Positions 1 through 6,230 of a stretch of DNA of 6,230 nt are shown in pieces. Under the pieces are notes generated by a model, which ran no database searches, was not told the DNA's origin, and saw only the letters and a program-made list of their open reading frames with translations. The position numbers and the translations under genes are program-made. The stretch is from assembly GCA_020047775.1 (NCBI GenBank), contig JAIFNK010000286.1:1-6230 (forward strand), written 5' to 3'. Every line of letters starts with the position of its first letter. Positions within the stretch are counted from its first letter, which is position 1. Source of the stretch: Akkermansia sp. GTDB lineage: Bacteria > Verrucomicrobiota > Verrucomicrobiia > Verrucomicrobiales > Akkermansiaceae.

Positions 1-346
1 TGGCAAGCACGGCAGGCTCGCGTGTGATGAGGTCGTGCGGGAGCTCCTTGGTGGTCGGTTCGTGGTATCTGCGGGTTGCGTTCTCACCACGCGGAAATGA
101 AATCTGGGGCGCAGGTTTCGCGAGCCTCGCGAACACGGAGTTAGGACGCCAGTGAGGAGGCGAAATCCGACTGGCTTTTTCCGAATCCTGATTCGGCTCC
201 CTGGCTTCGATTCGCTCGGTGTTCCCGACCGGCGCATCGGTTTTCAGATCATTCGTGGCGAGCTGCGGCGGCACATTCTGGAACCAGAAAAGCATGACCA
301 CTAACAAAAGCAGCAGGATGAAGAGCAAGCTGGGGTTTTTAATCAT
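1..346 (-). CDS. Unrecognised membrane-anchored or exported protein (3' partial)
   Basis: An open frame starts at ATG 346-344 and runs without a stop through 115 codons to position 2, so its 3' end lies beyond the left edge. The N terminus is MIKNPS followed by a strongly hydrophobic stretch at about residues 7-22 (LLFILLLLLVVMLFWF), which reads as a signal-anchor or single transmembrane segment with the rest outside the cytoplasm. No clear AxA cleavage site follows. Residues 25-85 are polar and proline-rich, as in a linker, and about 85-115 (from FPRGENATRRYHEPTT onward) may begin a folded domain. I do not recognise the family. The start is uncertain: a GGAGAG stretch (367-362) lies 15 bases upstream of the ATG, too far for an ideal ribosome site, and the frame is open further upstream with GTG at 358-356 and TTG codons at 418-416 and 439-437 as alternatives. 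It follows the large protease on the same strand after a 207-base gap, so it could be a downstream partner or an unrelated gene. Confidence 0.68.
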   Translation of the reverse strand, partial: MIKNPSLLFILLLLLVVMLFWFQNVPPQLATNDLKTDAPVGNTERIEAREPNQDSEKASRISPPHWRPNSVFARLAKPAPQISFPRGENATRRYHEPTTKELPHDLITREPAVLA

Positions 347-553
347 AGGTTTGAACACGGGCTCTCCGCGAAGGGTGAATTCCGCTTGGGAAACTACCTG
401 CCTTTTCTGCGGCTTCAAGCACTCATATCGCTTTCGCAAGCGGTCGGATACGAGATTCGCCGGAAGAGCTCGGACAGGTTTTCGGGTGAATGGTAAAGAT
501 GGCGAATCCGTTGCCGGACACGCCGACGCGGACGATCTTGGGAACGACGTGGA
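347..553. other. Intergenic gap between protease and membrane-protein genes
   Basis: This stretch holds no gene I can support. It contains the candidate hairpin at 501-524 and a second short stem-loop at 429-442 (minus strand CGCTT, loop GCGA, AAGCG; five pairs, also GNRA-looped). A poor promoter-like pair for the downstream gene can be read on the minus strand: TTGAAG at 418-413, a 16-base spacer, then TAGTTT at 396-391, matching the sigma-70 boxes at 4 of 6 and 3 of 6 positions, which is close to chance. In the frame of both flanking genes the gap has no stop codon other than the protease's own TGA, so a longer N terminus for the downstream gene cannot be excluded. Confidence 0.5.
501..524 (-). 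terminator. Candidate hairpin downstream of the protease gene
   Basis: On the minus strand this reads GGCGTGTCCG, then loop GCAA, then CGGATTCGCC. The two arms pair over ten positions with one T-T mismatch and one G-T wobble, closed by a GNRA-type GCAA tetraloop. It begins about 30 bases after the protease stop codon. It is followed by ATCTTTACC, which is only a weak T-tract, so a classical intrinsic terminator is not well supported. It could equally be an mRNA 3'-end stabilising structure or chance pairing in GC-rich DNA. Confidence 0.35.
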
Positions 554-3500
554 TCAATTCCCCTGCCCCTGAAGCCGAACGAAGAGTGAAGACTGGCTTG
601 CCGGGATGGTCGCTCTGAGGTTGACAAGGTTGGGATTGGGGTTCGCGCTGGGGATGCTGAAGGTCACCGGACCGACCACGCCAGCTTCATCGGGCACGGC
701 CACTTCATGGCTGGTCCACAGATCGGTGACGCCGAGATCGCTGCTGGATTGCATTTTCAGTGTCGAACCGCCACGATTGGCCACTTTGAGGCAGGTGAAT
801 TCCAGCACAAGGTTGCTGGAATCTTGCCTGGCAACGGGCAAGGTGACGGCAGCGTTCGGTCCCGATGCCCCAAGCAGCCAGGCCAGGCCGCTTGGGATGC
901 CGTCACCATTGGCATCGACAGCGTAAGCACCGCCGCCAGCCCAGGCCTGATAGACGGTCAGGATCGTGCTAATCGTGACCGACCCGGTTTTACCCGAAAC
1001 ACCGTCGGTCACGGTGACAGTCAGGTTGGTACCTGCCACGGTGGGCGTGACGCTCACGCCGCCGAGTACGCCCGCAACAAAGTTGGCAGAGGTGCCGGTG
1101 ATGCCCGCCGTGCCACCGAAGGTGACGGTGCCGGTGAAGGAGGTGGCGGTTTGATTGGCCACATGCTTTGCGGTGATGGTGATGGCGGTGATGGCCGTGC
1201 CCACCGTCTGTGGCGAGGCGATGGTGGAGATGGCGAAATGATCCACCGAATCTGAGGCATTTAAGGAGGTGAGATTGAGTAAGAGGCTGTTGCCGGAGAT
1301 CACTGCGGAAGCCGCCCAACCGACTGGCAAGTTGAGCGTGGCAGGGGCCGCTCCGACAATTCCGCCTGGGGCGGTAAGGATGGTGTAAGTTCCTGGCGAG
1401 GCATCCGCAGTGCCGGTGATGGTGAGTACTGAACTGCCGGAGAAGGTGAGAACTTTGCCTGCGGCCAAATCGAGCGAGTTGTGGCTTCCTGCGGCGGTGC
1501 TGAGATTGAACTCGAGTTTGCCATCGGCGGCGATGGTGGTGTTTCCGCCAATGGTGCCATTGCCGCCGAGCGTGGCATTCGCAGCAACGCTGAGGGTGCC
1601 CGTGGCGGATGTTTGGTTGCCGTTGATGCGGAGTGTTCCCGCGTTCACCACAGTGGCACCGGTGTAGGTGTTTGTCCCTGAGAGCACCCAAGTGCCGGTG
1701 CCGGTTTTGGTGAGTGCGGTGGTGTTTGTGACCGAGTTGTTCACAATCGCGCCTGCTAGTTCGCCAGTGCCTGCTGTGGATCCAGTGAGGATGAGCGTCT
1801 TGATGCCGGCTCCCGTTGCGGTAAGAGCGCTGGTGAAAGTGAGCGTGCCGGTGCCGGACATATCGAGGGTGACGGAGCCGATGGTTCCGGCCAGATTGAT
1901 CACGCGGTTCGTGCTGTGACCGGTGCCGTTGTATTTCAACACCGCGGTGTTGGTGGAACTGCCCAACGCGATGGTGCCCTTATCTGTGGCAACCGGAGCG
2001 CCAAGGGCACTGTTGCCGCCGCTCACATTCGCGATGGAATTGAACACCAGAGTGCCTTGATCCACGGTGGTGGCGCCACTGTAGGAACTGGCACCGGAAA
2101 GCTCCCAAGTGCCGTTACCGGTTTTAGAAAGCGAGGTGATGTTCGTTGCTGAATTGTTGGGAATCGCGCCTTGCAAAACACCTATGCCAGTATTCAAACC
2201 GGAAAGCGTCAGTTTCTTGGAACCGGCACCGGTTGCTGTCAGATCACTGGTGAAGGTGAGTGTGCCGGTGCCGTTGATGTCCAAAGTCACGCCGCCTGTC
2301 GTGTTGCTCAAATTCAACACACGATCCGTGCTGTGGCCGGTGCCGGTGTATTGCAGCGTGACGGCAGTACCACCGCCGCCCAGCGCGATGTTACCGTTGG
2401 TGATCGTTATCGGAGCACCCAAGGCACTGTTGCCACCACCGACGTTGGCGATGCTATTGAATACGAGCATGCCCTGACTAACGATCGTGGTCCCAGTGTA
2501 GGAACTGCTGCCGGTGAGCACGAGAGTGTTCGGGCCGTATTTGTGAATCGACAGCGCTTGGGTGATATTACGCGAATAGGTGCGAGGGGAGGAGCTCGGT
2601 TTCAAGCCGAGTTGAGAGGTTTCGTCCACCCAAGTGACTTTGTCGCGCAGGACGTCGATGCTATCCTCAGTCCAGAGTCCTAGAATAACACCGAGCGTGG
2701 CTCCTGGAGAGACGATGACCTTGCCAGTCGTTTTGTGGTTTCCCACCGAACTGATGCCATTGAGGGTGAGTGCGCCCTGACTGACGGTGGTGGTGCCGGT
2801 GTGATCGCCGCTGCCCTTAAAATGGATATGGCCGATGCCGGTCTTGATGAGGTTTCCGGTTCCTGAGAAGCCGCCGGAAAAGGTAGCGACACCGCCAGCG
2901 GCCAGGCCACCCGTCTGATCCGAGCGGATGGTACGGGTGGCTCCGTTGAGGTTGATGCCGTTGGTGAACGTGGCCGCGCTAGTCGTGCCTGCCGTCGCGG
3001 CTTGCAGCAAAAACTCAGTGGGGTTGAAGTTGGCGGTGCCCCAGGTGAGGGCACCGGAAATGGTGAAGACCGTCGCTGTACTGCTTTGTCCGGAGAACCC
3101 GCTCACGCCGCCTGTGATGCGGATCTGGCTGGAACCCGTGCCGAGACTGAGAGCGGTTAGATTACTGGTCGTGCCACTGCGACCTTCAAGAACGCCACCG
3201 GCGAGGTTGATGTTGCCCGTGCCCAGGTTCGACGCGCTCTGGAAACGAACGATTCCGCCGTTGACCGTAAGTCCCCCACTCCATGTGCTGTTGTCGGCAC
3301 CAGCACCTGTAGAGGGAGCACTGAGGATCAAAGTGCCGGTGCCATTCTTGGTGATGCTTCCCGTCCCGGTGAGGGTGGTCGTCGCGTTGGATGACAAGGA
3401 AGTCACGCCTTTGCCATCGATGGTGAGGGCGTGATTGAGAGTGATTCCATTGGCAATAGTACCTGCAGCCGTGAAGTCGAGTCCTGCGGATGTCTGCTGG

Positions 3501-6230
3501 ACGCTCGCTGTATCGACCTTGTTGTTCGTCCAAGTCTGCGAGTTGTTCAAGATGACCGGCGCGGAGATGGAGAGCTTGCCCTGCGCGGTGCTGCCGTAGG
3601 CAAATTCGTTCACGGTGATGCCACCTTGCCCAGCATTGCTATTGCCGAGAGTGATCGTGCCGAGGGGGGCGATGGTGCCGCCGGAGAGAGTGTACGCGCC
3701 GGAGTACTGGGAAGTGATGCTGTTGGCAAAACGGTTACCGCTCACCGTGATAGTGGAGATGGCGTAACCACTGTAGTTTGCGGGACCGGCGACCAAGAAG
3801 AGGTTCGAGGTGTTGGCCGTGGCAGAGGAAAAAGTGCCCGCGTCGCCGTTGGAATTGGTGTTCCATAAACTGTCGGTTCCCCATGTGCCTCCGAGGGTGC
3901 CGCCTCCCGCTTTGGTGCCGTTCGCATCCCAATAGATTTGCGCGGGCGGAGGATTCACGAGCAGGGACACGCCACGCGAATCATCGCCACTGCCGTTGGT
4001 GGTATTGACGAAACGGACCGCATCGGTATGCGTGCCGGGGTTCAACGCATCGGCGTTACTGTTGATCGAAACGGTGATCGTGGTGCTCGCCGCCGGAGCG
4101 AGCGTTCCAGATGCGGCGCTGAGAGTGACCCAGTTTTGGGTGTTGCTTGCCGTCCAATCGATCGACGTCACTCCGCCATTGGTCAGGGTGTATTGAATAG
4201 AAGTTGGAGAAAATGGCCCGCCGAAAGCGCCCTCTGAGACGAGACCGCCCTCCGAAACAATCTCCAGTGTTCCTGGGCCACGGACATCCAGGTTCACGCT
4301 GTGGGTGGCGGTGACCACACCCGCTGTGGCATTGGTAAAGGTGACTAGATCGGTGTAGTCGCCCGCTGCGAAAACGTCCGCGTTGCTGTTGATGGAAACC
4401 GTCACCGTGGTGCTGGCACCGACCGCCAGCGTGCCGGAAGTGGCACTCAGATCGACCCAGTTGGATGTTTTTCCAGCCGTCCATTGAATCGGGATGGTGC
4501 CGGTGTTTTGCAGCGTGTATTGGATGCTTGATGGTGAAAACGGACCATCGATCTCTCCACTGGACACCAGCCCACCTGCGGGCGTCACGGTCAGTCGATC
4601 CGACAAGGCCCCCGAGACGACCACCTCGTCGATGTTCCACCCGCAACTATTCTCCGAGCTATCCGTCTGCCCCATGCCCCAGCGGACATAGACGCTGGCT
4701 TGACCGGCCGCTACCGATGAAATGTCGTAATTTACGTTCACCCAGGCATTATCATCCAAATCGGCGGTTGAGTTCTGCAGCCAGATGGTGGTCCAAGTCG
4801 TTCCGTTGTTCGATACTTCCAGATAGGCACGGTCAAGGGTTTCTAACCCCAGCCAGCGCTGGAAGCTCAAGGTCACGTTGCTGTATGCGCTGCAATCAAA
4901 AGCCGGAGTCGTGGCCCAGCGCGTCGGGTTGATGCTGATTTCGTAATCGCCGTTGAGGTTGTATCCGACCACGTTGGGGCCGTTGAACCCGGCTGTGGGA
5001 TCGTTAGAGGCATACAGGTTTGCGCCTTGGCCTGTCGGCTGACCGTAAGCCCAACTCGGATGGCTGAAGGTCCAGCCCGGATCGGTATCCATGTTGACTT
5101 GATGGATCAGCGGCGGATTGACGTTGAACTGGATGGTGTGGCGGTCTTCCAGACTTTCCCCCGAGGCTCCGTCTCCGTCCTGATCCATGAGAGATCCAAA
5201 GGTATCGGCGATGTCCGGCCCGATCACGAGTCGGTAGGCTCCGGGTTGGGACGACGGGGTGAAATCAATCGTCAGCACGGTATTTCCCACGGACCAGGAG
5301 GCTCCCGTGATGGATGGCAGGACCGAGTTTCCTATCGGATCGGTAAAGGAAACGATGTCGCTGGCGGTGGAAAAAGTGGCAGCGTCCATCGGCACGTTGA
5401 AGGTGAGAACTGCCTTGGAGATGGCCCCGATACCTTCCGGCACCGCAGGAGTTGAAGTTGTCGTCACATACGGCGGATCGCTGAAAATGGTGAAAATCCC
5501 GCTGTCGGCGTCCAAGGTGCTGCCGTGGCTGGTGAGTTCCACGCGGACCATGTAATCCGTGCCGTCGGTGAGCGCGAAGGGAACGGTCCAGACGAAGTCC
5601 CGATCGATGCCAGGGTTGATTCCGCTGGCGAGCGTGGAATGCAGGATGCCGCCCTTGTAGAGTTTGATGGTCGCCAGATCATCCATGTCGCCGCCGTTGA
5701 ATCGGATGGTCTGCGTGGTGCCGCGTTCCCATTGCGCCGCGGCGAGTGGCGAGACGACATTGAAAGCCGTGCGGGTGAATCGCGCGGCATTGTAGGTGAG
5801 GCCTGTGCCAACCAAGGGATCTCCATCGTCGATGACTTCCGCATTATTGGCACCGAGAGCGGGGTTGGTGCCATCGTATCCTGAAATCGATCCTTCGGCG
5901 TACAACGCGGGGTCAGCGGTGGCATCGCCAAGCACGTTATAACCATCCACTGCGCCTGTTCTGGCACCGTCATATAAGATGTTGGGGTTGGAATAGCGAA
6001 GAACGGTCGCCCCTCCCCAGCCGTAGGACATGATGGTTTGGTAGCGGTTTCCGGAGACCGGCGACTTGAACCTCCAGCCGAAGCGCGAGTCATCGACTCT
6101 GTTGCTGGTTTCACCCCAACCGTGGGCGCATCCGAGGTTGTGTCCCATCTCATGGGATAAAACCGTGCCTAGGTAGGTTCTTGCCACGATCGAGTATTTG
6201 CCTGCCGAGGCCACCCCCGAAGTGCCCCCC
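554..6230 (-). CDS. Giant secreted metzincin metalloprotease with PATR beta-helix repeats (5' partial)
   Basis: Residues are numbered from the GTG codon at 6214-6212. That GTG is probably internal: the frame stays open to the window edge (GGTSG precedes it), and the protease fold needs sequence before it, so signal peptide, propeptide and true start are missing. Domains seen: zinc motif HEMGHNLGCAH at 21-31 (ligands H21, H25, H31; catalytic E22) with Met-turn TIMSYG at 60-65 (M62), then the YSNPN segment at 74-78 usual in reprolysin-like enzymes; Kre9/KNH-like Ig domain about 151-244; Big_5/SbsA-like Ig domain about 246-367 with a DQDGDG loop at 344-349; MAM/jelly-roll-like domain about 370-535 ending in GWNIDEVVV; two BACON-like repeats 541-644 and 650-753; PATR beta-helix about 758-1650; invasin-like Ig domain about 1655-1752; C-terminal module 1753-1886 with a DANGDG calcium-type loop at 1767-1772. 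The stop is TGA at 556-554. Inferred role: an exported protease that cleaves protein outside the cytoplasm, with binding and stalk modules. Only four cysteines are visible (29, 441, 524, 1808), and no autotransporter barrel or sorting motif. Protease and PATR calls are strong; the substrate is unknown and the smaller domain names are tentative. Confidence 0.93.
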   Translation of the reverse strand, partial: GGTSGVASAGKYSIVARTYLGTVLSHEMGHNLGCAHGWGETSNRVDDSRFGWRFKSPVSGNRYQTIMSYGWGGATVLRYSNPNILYDGARTGAVDGYNVLGDATADPALYAEGSISGYDGTNPALGANNAEVIDDGDPLVGTGLTYNAARFTRTAFNVVSPLAAAQWERGTTQTIRFNGGDMDDLATIKLYKGGILHSTLASGINPGIDRDFVWTVPFALTDGTDYMVRVELTSHGSTLDADSGIFTIFSDPPYVTTTSTPAVPEGIGAISKAVLTFNVPMDAATFSTASDIVSFTDPIGNSVLPSITGASWSVGNTVLTIDFTPSSQPGAYRLVIGPDIADTFGSLMDQDGDGASGESLEDRHTIQFNVNPPLIHQVNMDTDPGWTFSHPSWAYGQPTGQGANLYASNDPTAGFNGPNVVGYNLNGDYEISINPTRWATTPAFDCSAYSNVTLSFQRWLGLETLDRAYLEVSNNGTTWTTIWLQNSTADLDDNAWVNVNYDISSVAAGQASVYVRWGMGQTDSSENSCGWNIDEVVVSGALSDRLTVTPAGGLVSSGEIDGPFSPSSIQYTLQNTGTIPIQWTAGKTSNWVDLSATSGTLAVGASTTVTVSINSNADVFAAGDYTDLVTFTNATAGVVTATHSVNLDVRGPGTLEIVSEGGLVSEGAFGGPFSPTSIQYTLTNGGVTSIDWTASNTQNWVTLSAASGTLAPAASTTITVSINSNADALNPGTHTDAVRFVNTTNGSGDDSRGVSLLVNPPPAQIYWDANGTKAGGGTLGGTWGTDSLWNTNSNGDAGTFSSATANTSNLFLVAGPANYSGYAISTITVSGNRFANSITSQYSGAYTLSGGTIAPLGTITLGNSNAGQGGITVNEFAYGSTAQGKLSISAPVILNNSQTWTNNKVDTASVQQTSAGLDFTAAGTIANGITLNHALTIDGKGVTSLSSNATTTLTGTGSITKNGTGTLILSAPSTGAGADNSTWSGGLTVNGGIVRFQSASNLGTGNINLAGGVLEGRSGTTSNLTALSLGTGSSQIRITGGVSGFSGQSSTATVFTISGALTWGTANFNPTEFLLQAATAGTTSAATFTNGINLNGATRTIRSDQTGGLAAGGVATFSGGFSGTGNLIKTGIGHIHFKGSGDHTGTTTVSQGALTLNGISSVGNHKTTGKVIVSPGATLGVILGLWTEDSIDVLRDKVTWVDETSQLGLKPSSSPRTYSRNITQALSIHKYGPNTLVLTGSSSYTGTTIVSQGMLVFNSIANVGGGNSALGAPITITNGNIALGGGGTAVTLQYTGTGHSTDRVLNLSNTTGGVTLDINGTGTLTFTSDLTATGAGSKKLTLSGLNTGIGVLQGAIPNNSATNITSLSKTGNGTWELSGASSYSGATTVDQGTLVFNSIANVSGGNSALGAPVATDKGTIALGSSTNTAVLKYNGTGHSTNRVINLAGTIGSVTLDMSGTGTLTFTSALTATGAGIKTLILTGSTAGTGELAGAIVNNSVTNTTALTKTGTGTWVLSGTNTYTGATVVNAGTLRINGNQTSATGTLSVAANATLGGNGTIGGNTTIAADGKLEFNLSTAAGSHNSLDLAAGKVLTFSGSSVLTITGTADASPGTYTILTAPGGIVGAAPATLNLPVGWAASAVISGNSLLLNLTSLNASDSVDHFAISTIASPQTVGTAITAITITAKHVANQTATSFTGTVTFGGTAGITGTSANFVAGVLGGVSVTPTVAGTNLTVTVTDGVSGKTGSVTISTILTVYQAWAGGGAYAVDANGDGIPSGLAWLLGASGPNAAVTLPVARQDSSNLVLEFTCLKVANRGGSTLKMQSSSDLGVTDLWTSHEVAVPDEAGVVGPVTFSIPSANPNPNLVNLRATIPASQSSLFVRLQGQGN
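1688..2104 (-). repeat. 139-residue PATR tandem unit, copy 2
   Basis: This second 417-base unit encodes residues 1371-1509 and aligns without gaps to the unit just upstream. The shared DNA is visible, for example the CCAAGTGCCG and CCGGTTTT blocks at the left end of each unit on the plus strand. A third copy begins in phase at residue 1510 (VLSGTNTYTGATVVNAGTL) but diverges after about 24 residues into the beta-helix cap, so the array is two full units plus a partial one. Confidence 0.9.
2105..2521 (-). repeat. 139-residue PATR tandem unit, copy 1
   Basis: This 417-base unit encodes residues 1232-1370 of the large protease and is directly followed by a second unit of the same length. Both carry the order SSYxG, LVFNSIANV, GGNSALGAP, GTGHST, GTGTLTFTS, LTATGAG, KTGxGTW. 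By eye about 90 of 139 residues match copy 2 without any gap. The unit combines a canonical PATR strand motif (KTGxGTWxLSGxxxYxG type) with an inner part repeated at the same period, so it probably adds a fixed number of beta-helix turns. It reflects an internal duplication inside the gene. Confidence 0.9.
3956..4267 (-). repeat. BACON-like domain repeat, copy 2
   Basis: The stretch encodes residues 650-753, the same 104-residue length as the preceding copy and separated from it by five residues (RGPGT). Shared blocks are GGLVS, GPFSPxSIQYTL, WTAxxxxNWVxLSAxSGTLA and the SINSNAD strand. A PPP linker at 755-757 follows, then the first PATR segment starts with YWDANG, so this copy joins the globular front half to the beta-helix. 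Confidence 0.8.
4283..4594 (-). repeat. BACON-like domain repeat, copy 1
   Basis: The stretch encodes residues 541-644 of the large protein. It shows the pattern GGLVSSGEIDGPFSPSSIQY, then WTAxxxxNWVDLSATSGTL, STTVTVSINSNAD, and a closing strand ending NLDV. This alternation of a W-containing core, an SGTL turn and an SINxxA strand is characteristic of BACON-like Ig folds. In secreted bacterial enzymes such domains often lie beside catalytic or binding modules and are thought to help bind glycans or glycoproteins. Binding here is inference. Confidence 0.8.

Larger units (their letters stand above)
1265..3943 (-). other. PATR beta-helix region of the large protease
   Basis: Residues about 758-1650 form a Gly/Thr/Ser/Asn-rich beta-helix. 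It opens with the YWDANGTKAG and GTWGTDSLWNTN style typical of PATR passengers. Recognisable strand motifs are SITKNGTGTLILSAP (953-967), NLIKTGIGHIHFKGSGDHTG (1121-1140), SIHKYGPNTLVLTGSSSYTG (1222-1241), SLSKTGNGTWELSGASSYSG (1361-1380) and ALTKTGTGTWVLSGTNTYTG (1500-1519). A more charged segment at 1174-1218 (GVILGLWTEDSIDVLRDKVT at its start) fits a known PATR variant with an 'xLR' helix-like stretch and so is not foreign. The helix ends with the GNGTIGGNTTIAADGKLEFN cap at 1551-1570. Its role is probably structural, as a stalk. Confidence 0.85.

Noticed and set aside
423..560. Third minus-strand frame in the gap giving a protein-like stretch (ELIHVVPKIVRVGVSGNGFA at its start) up to a TGA at 425-423
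   Set aside because: It looks coding by residue choice and GC-rich third bases, but it has no convincing start, is out of frame with both neighbours and the protease already ends in a typical way. It was kept only as a possible remnant.
219..572. Plus-strand 117-codon frame across the gap
   Set aside because: It overlaps the better-supported minus-strand membrane-protein gene and the end of the protease, and shows no recognisable motif or membrane segment.
415..627. Minus-strand 70-codon frame across the protease stop
   Set aside because: It is Arg/Ser-rich, starts inside the protease C terminus and has no recognisable feature; it looks like a shadow frame.
1688..2521. Repeated DNA blocks as a CRISPR array or mobile element
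   Set aside because: The repeats are in-frame, 417 bases long, contiguous without spacers, and fully explained by duplicated PATR protein units.
3500..3570. Charged segment of the beta-helix (around 1174-1218 of the protein, at 2560-2695) considered as a foreign insertion
   Set aside because: Its pattern (W-x-x-x-x-I-D-x-L-R followed by a return to KxGxNTLVLTG) fits a common PATR module variant. The interval given here was my first misplacement of it and shows only ordinary repeat sequence.
606..5884. Many plus-strand and alternate minus-strand reading frames of 60-233 codons opposite or within the big gene
   Set aside because: They lie wholly inside the strongly supported minus-strand CDS, have odd compositions (runs of His/Arg or Pro/Ser), and are expected from GC-rich Gly/Thr/Ala repeat codons.
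6212..6214. GTG as the true start of the protease
   Set aside because: The frame is open to the window edge, and the residues before it (GGTSG) continue into GVASAGKYSIV, which resembles the strand that normally precedes the zinc helix. An enzyme starting here would lack most of its catalytic domain and any signal peptide.
6214..6230. G-tracts at the right edge as a phase-variable homopolymer
   Set aside because: The runs are only five and at least six bases, encode ordinary Gly codons, and the longer one is cut by the window edge.

Overview
The window looks like a piece of a Verrucomicrobiota chromosome (Verrucomicrobiaceae-like, for example Luteolibacter or Haloferula relatives). This rests on protein style, not on a search. 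The giant secreted protein combines autotransporter-associated beta-strand (PATR) repeats, a recurrent invasin-like Ig module and a C-terminal 'DxNGDGIPxGLAWLLGA' module ending in 'LFVRL', a combination I associate with that phylum. The DNA is moderately GC-rich and all supported coding is on the minus strand.

Layout, read in the direction of transcription (right to left): (1) 6230-554 is one very long CDS whose 5' end lies outside the window. It encodes at least 1,891 residues: a zinc metalloprotease catalytic core of the metzincin type, two Ig-like domains, a MAM/jelly-roll-like domain, two BACON-like repeats, about 890 residues of PATR beta-helix including an exact 139-residue tandem duplication, an invasin-like Ig domain and the C-terminal module. 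(2) 553-347 is a 207-base gap with a small GNRA-looped hairpin that may act as a terminator. (3) 346-1 is the 5' part of a second minus-strand gene that runs off the left edge. It encodes an unrecognised protein with one N-terminal membrane segment.

The large protein is probably exported and works outside the cytoplasm, using its protease head on protein substrates while its Ig, jelly-roll and BACON-like modules bind surfaces or glycans and the PATR helix acts as a long stalk. No autotransporter barrel and no recognisable PEP-CTERM or LPXTG-type sorting signal is visible, so its route of secretion and attachment is open. The second gene may or may not be functionally linked. The gap and the possible hairpin leave both co-transcription and independent transcription possible.

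I see no RNA gene, CRISPR array, insertion sequence or integrase. The long plus-strand reading frames opposite the big gene are best explained as shadows of its Gly/Thr/Ala-rich repeats. I do not see a convincing new multi-gene system; the points of interest are the domain architecture, the atypical residue after the zinc motif and the precise tandem repeat.
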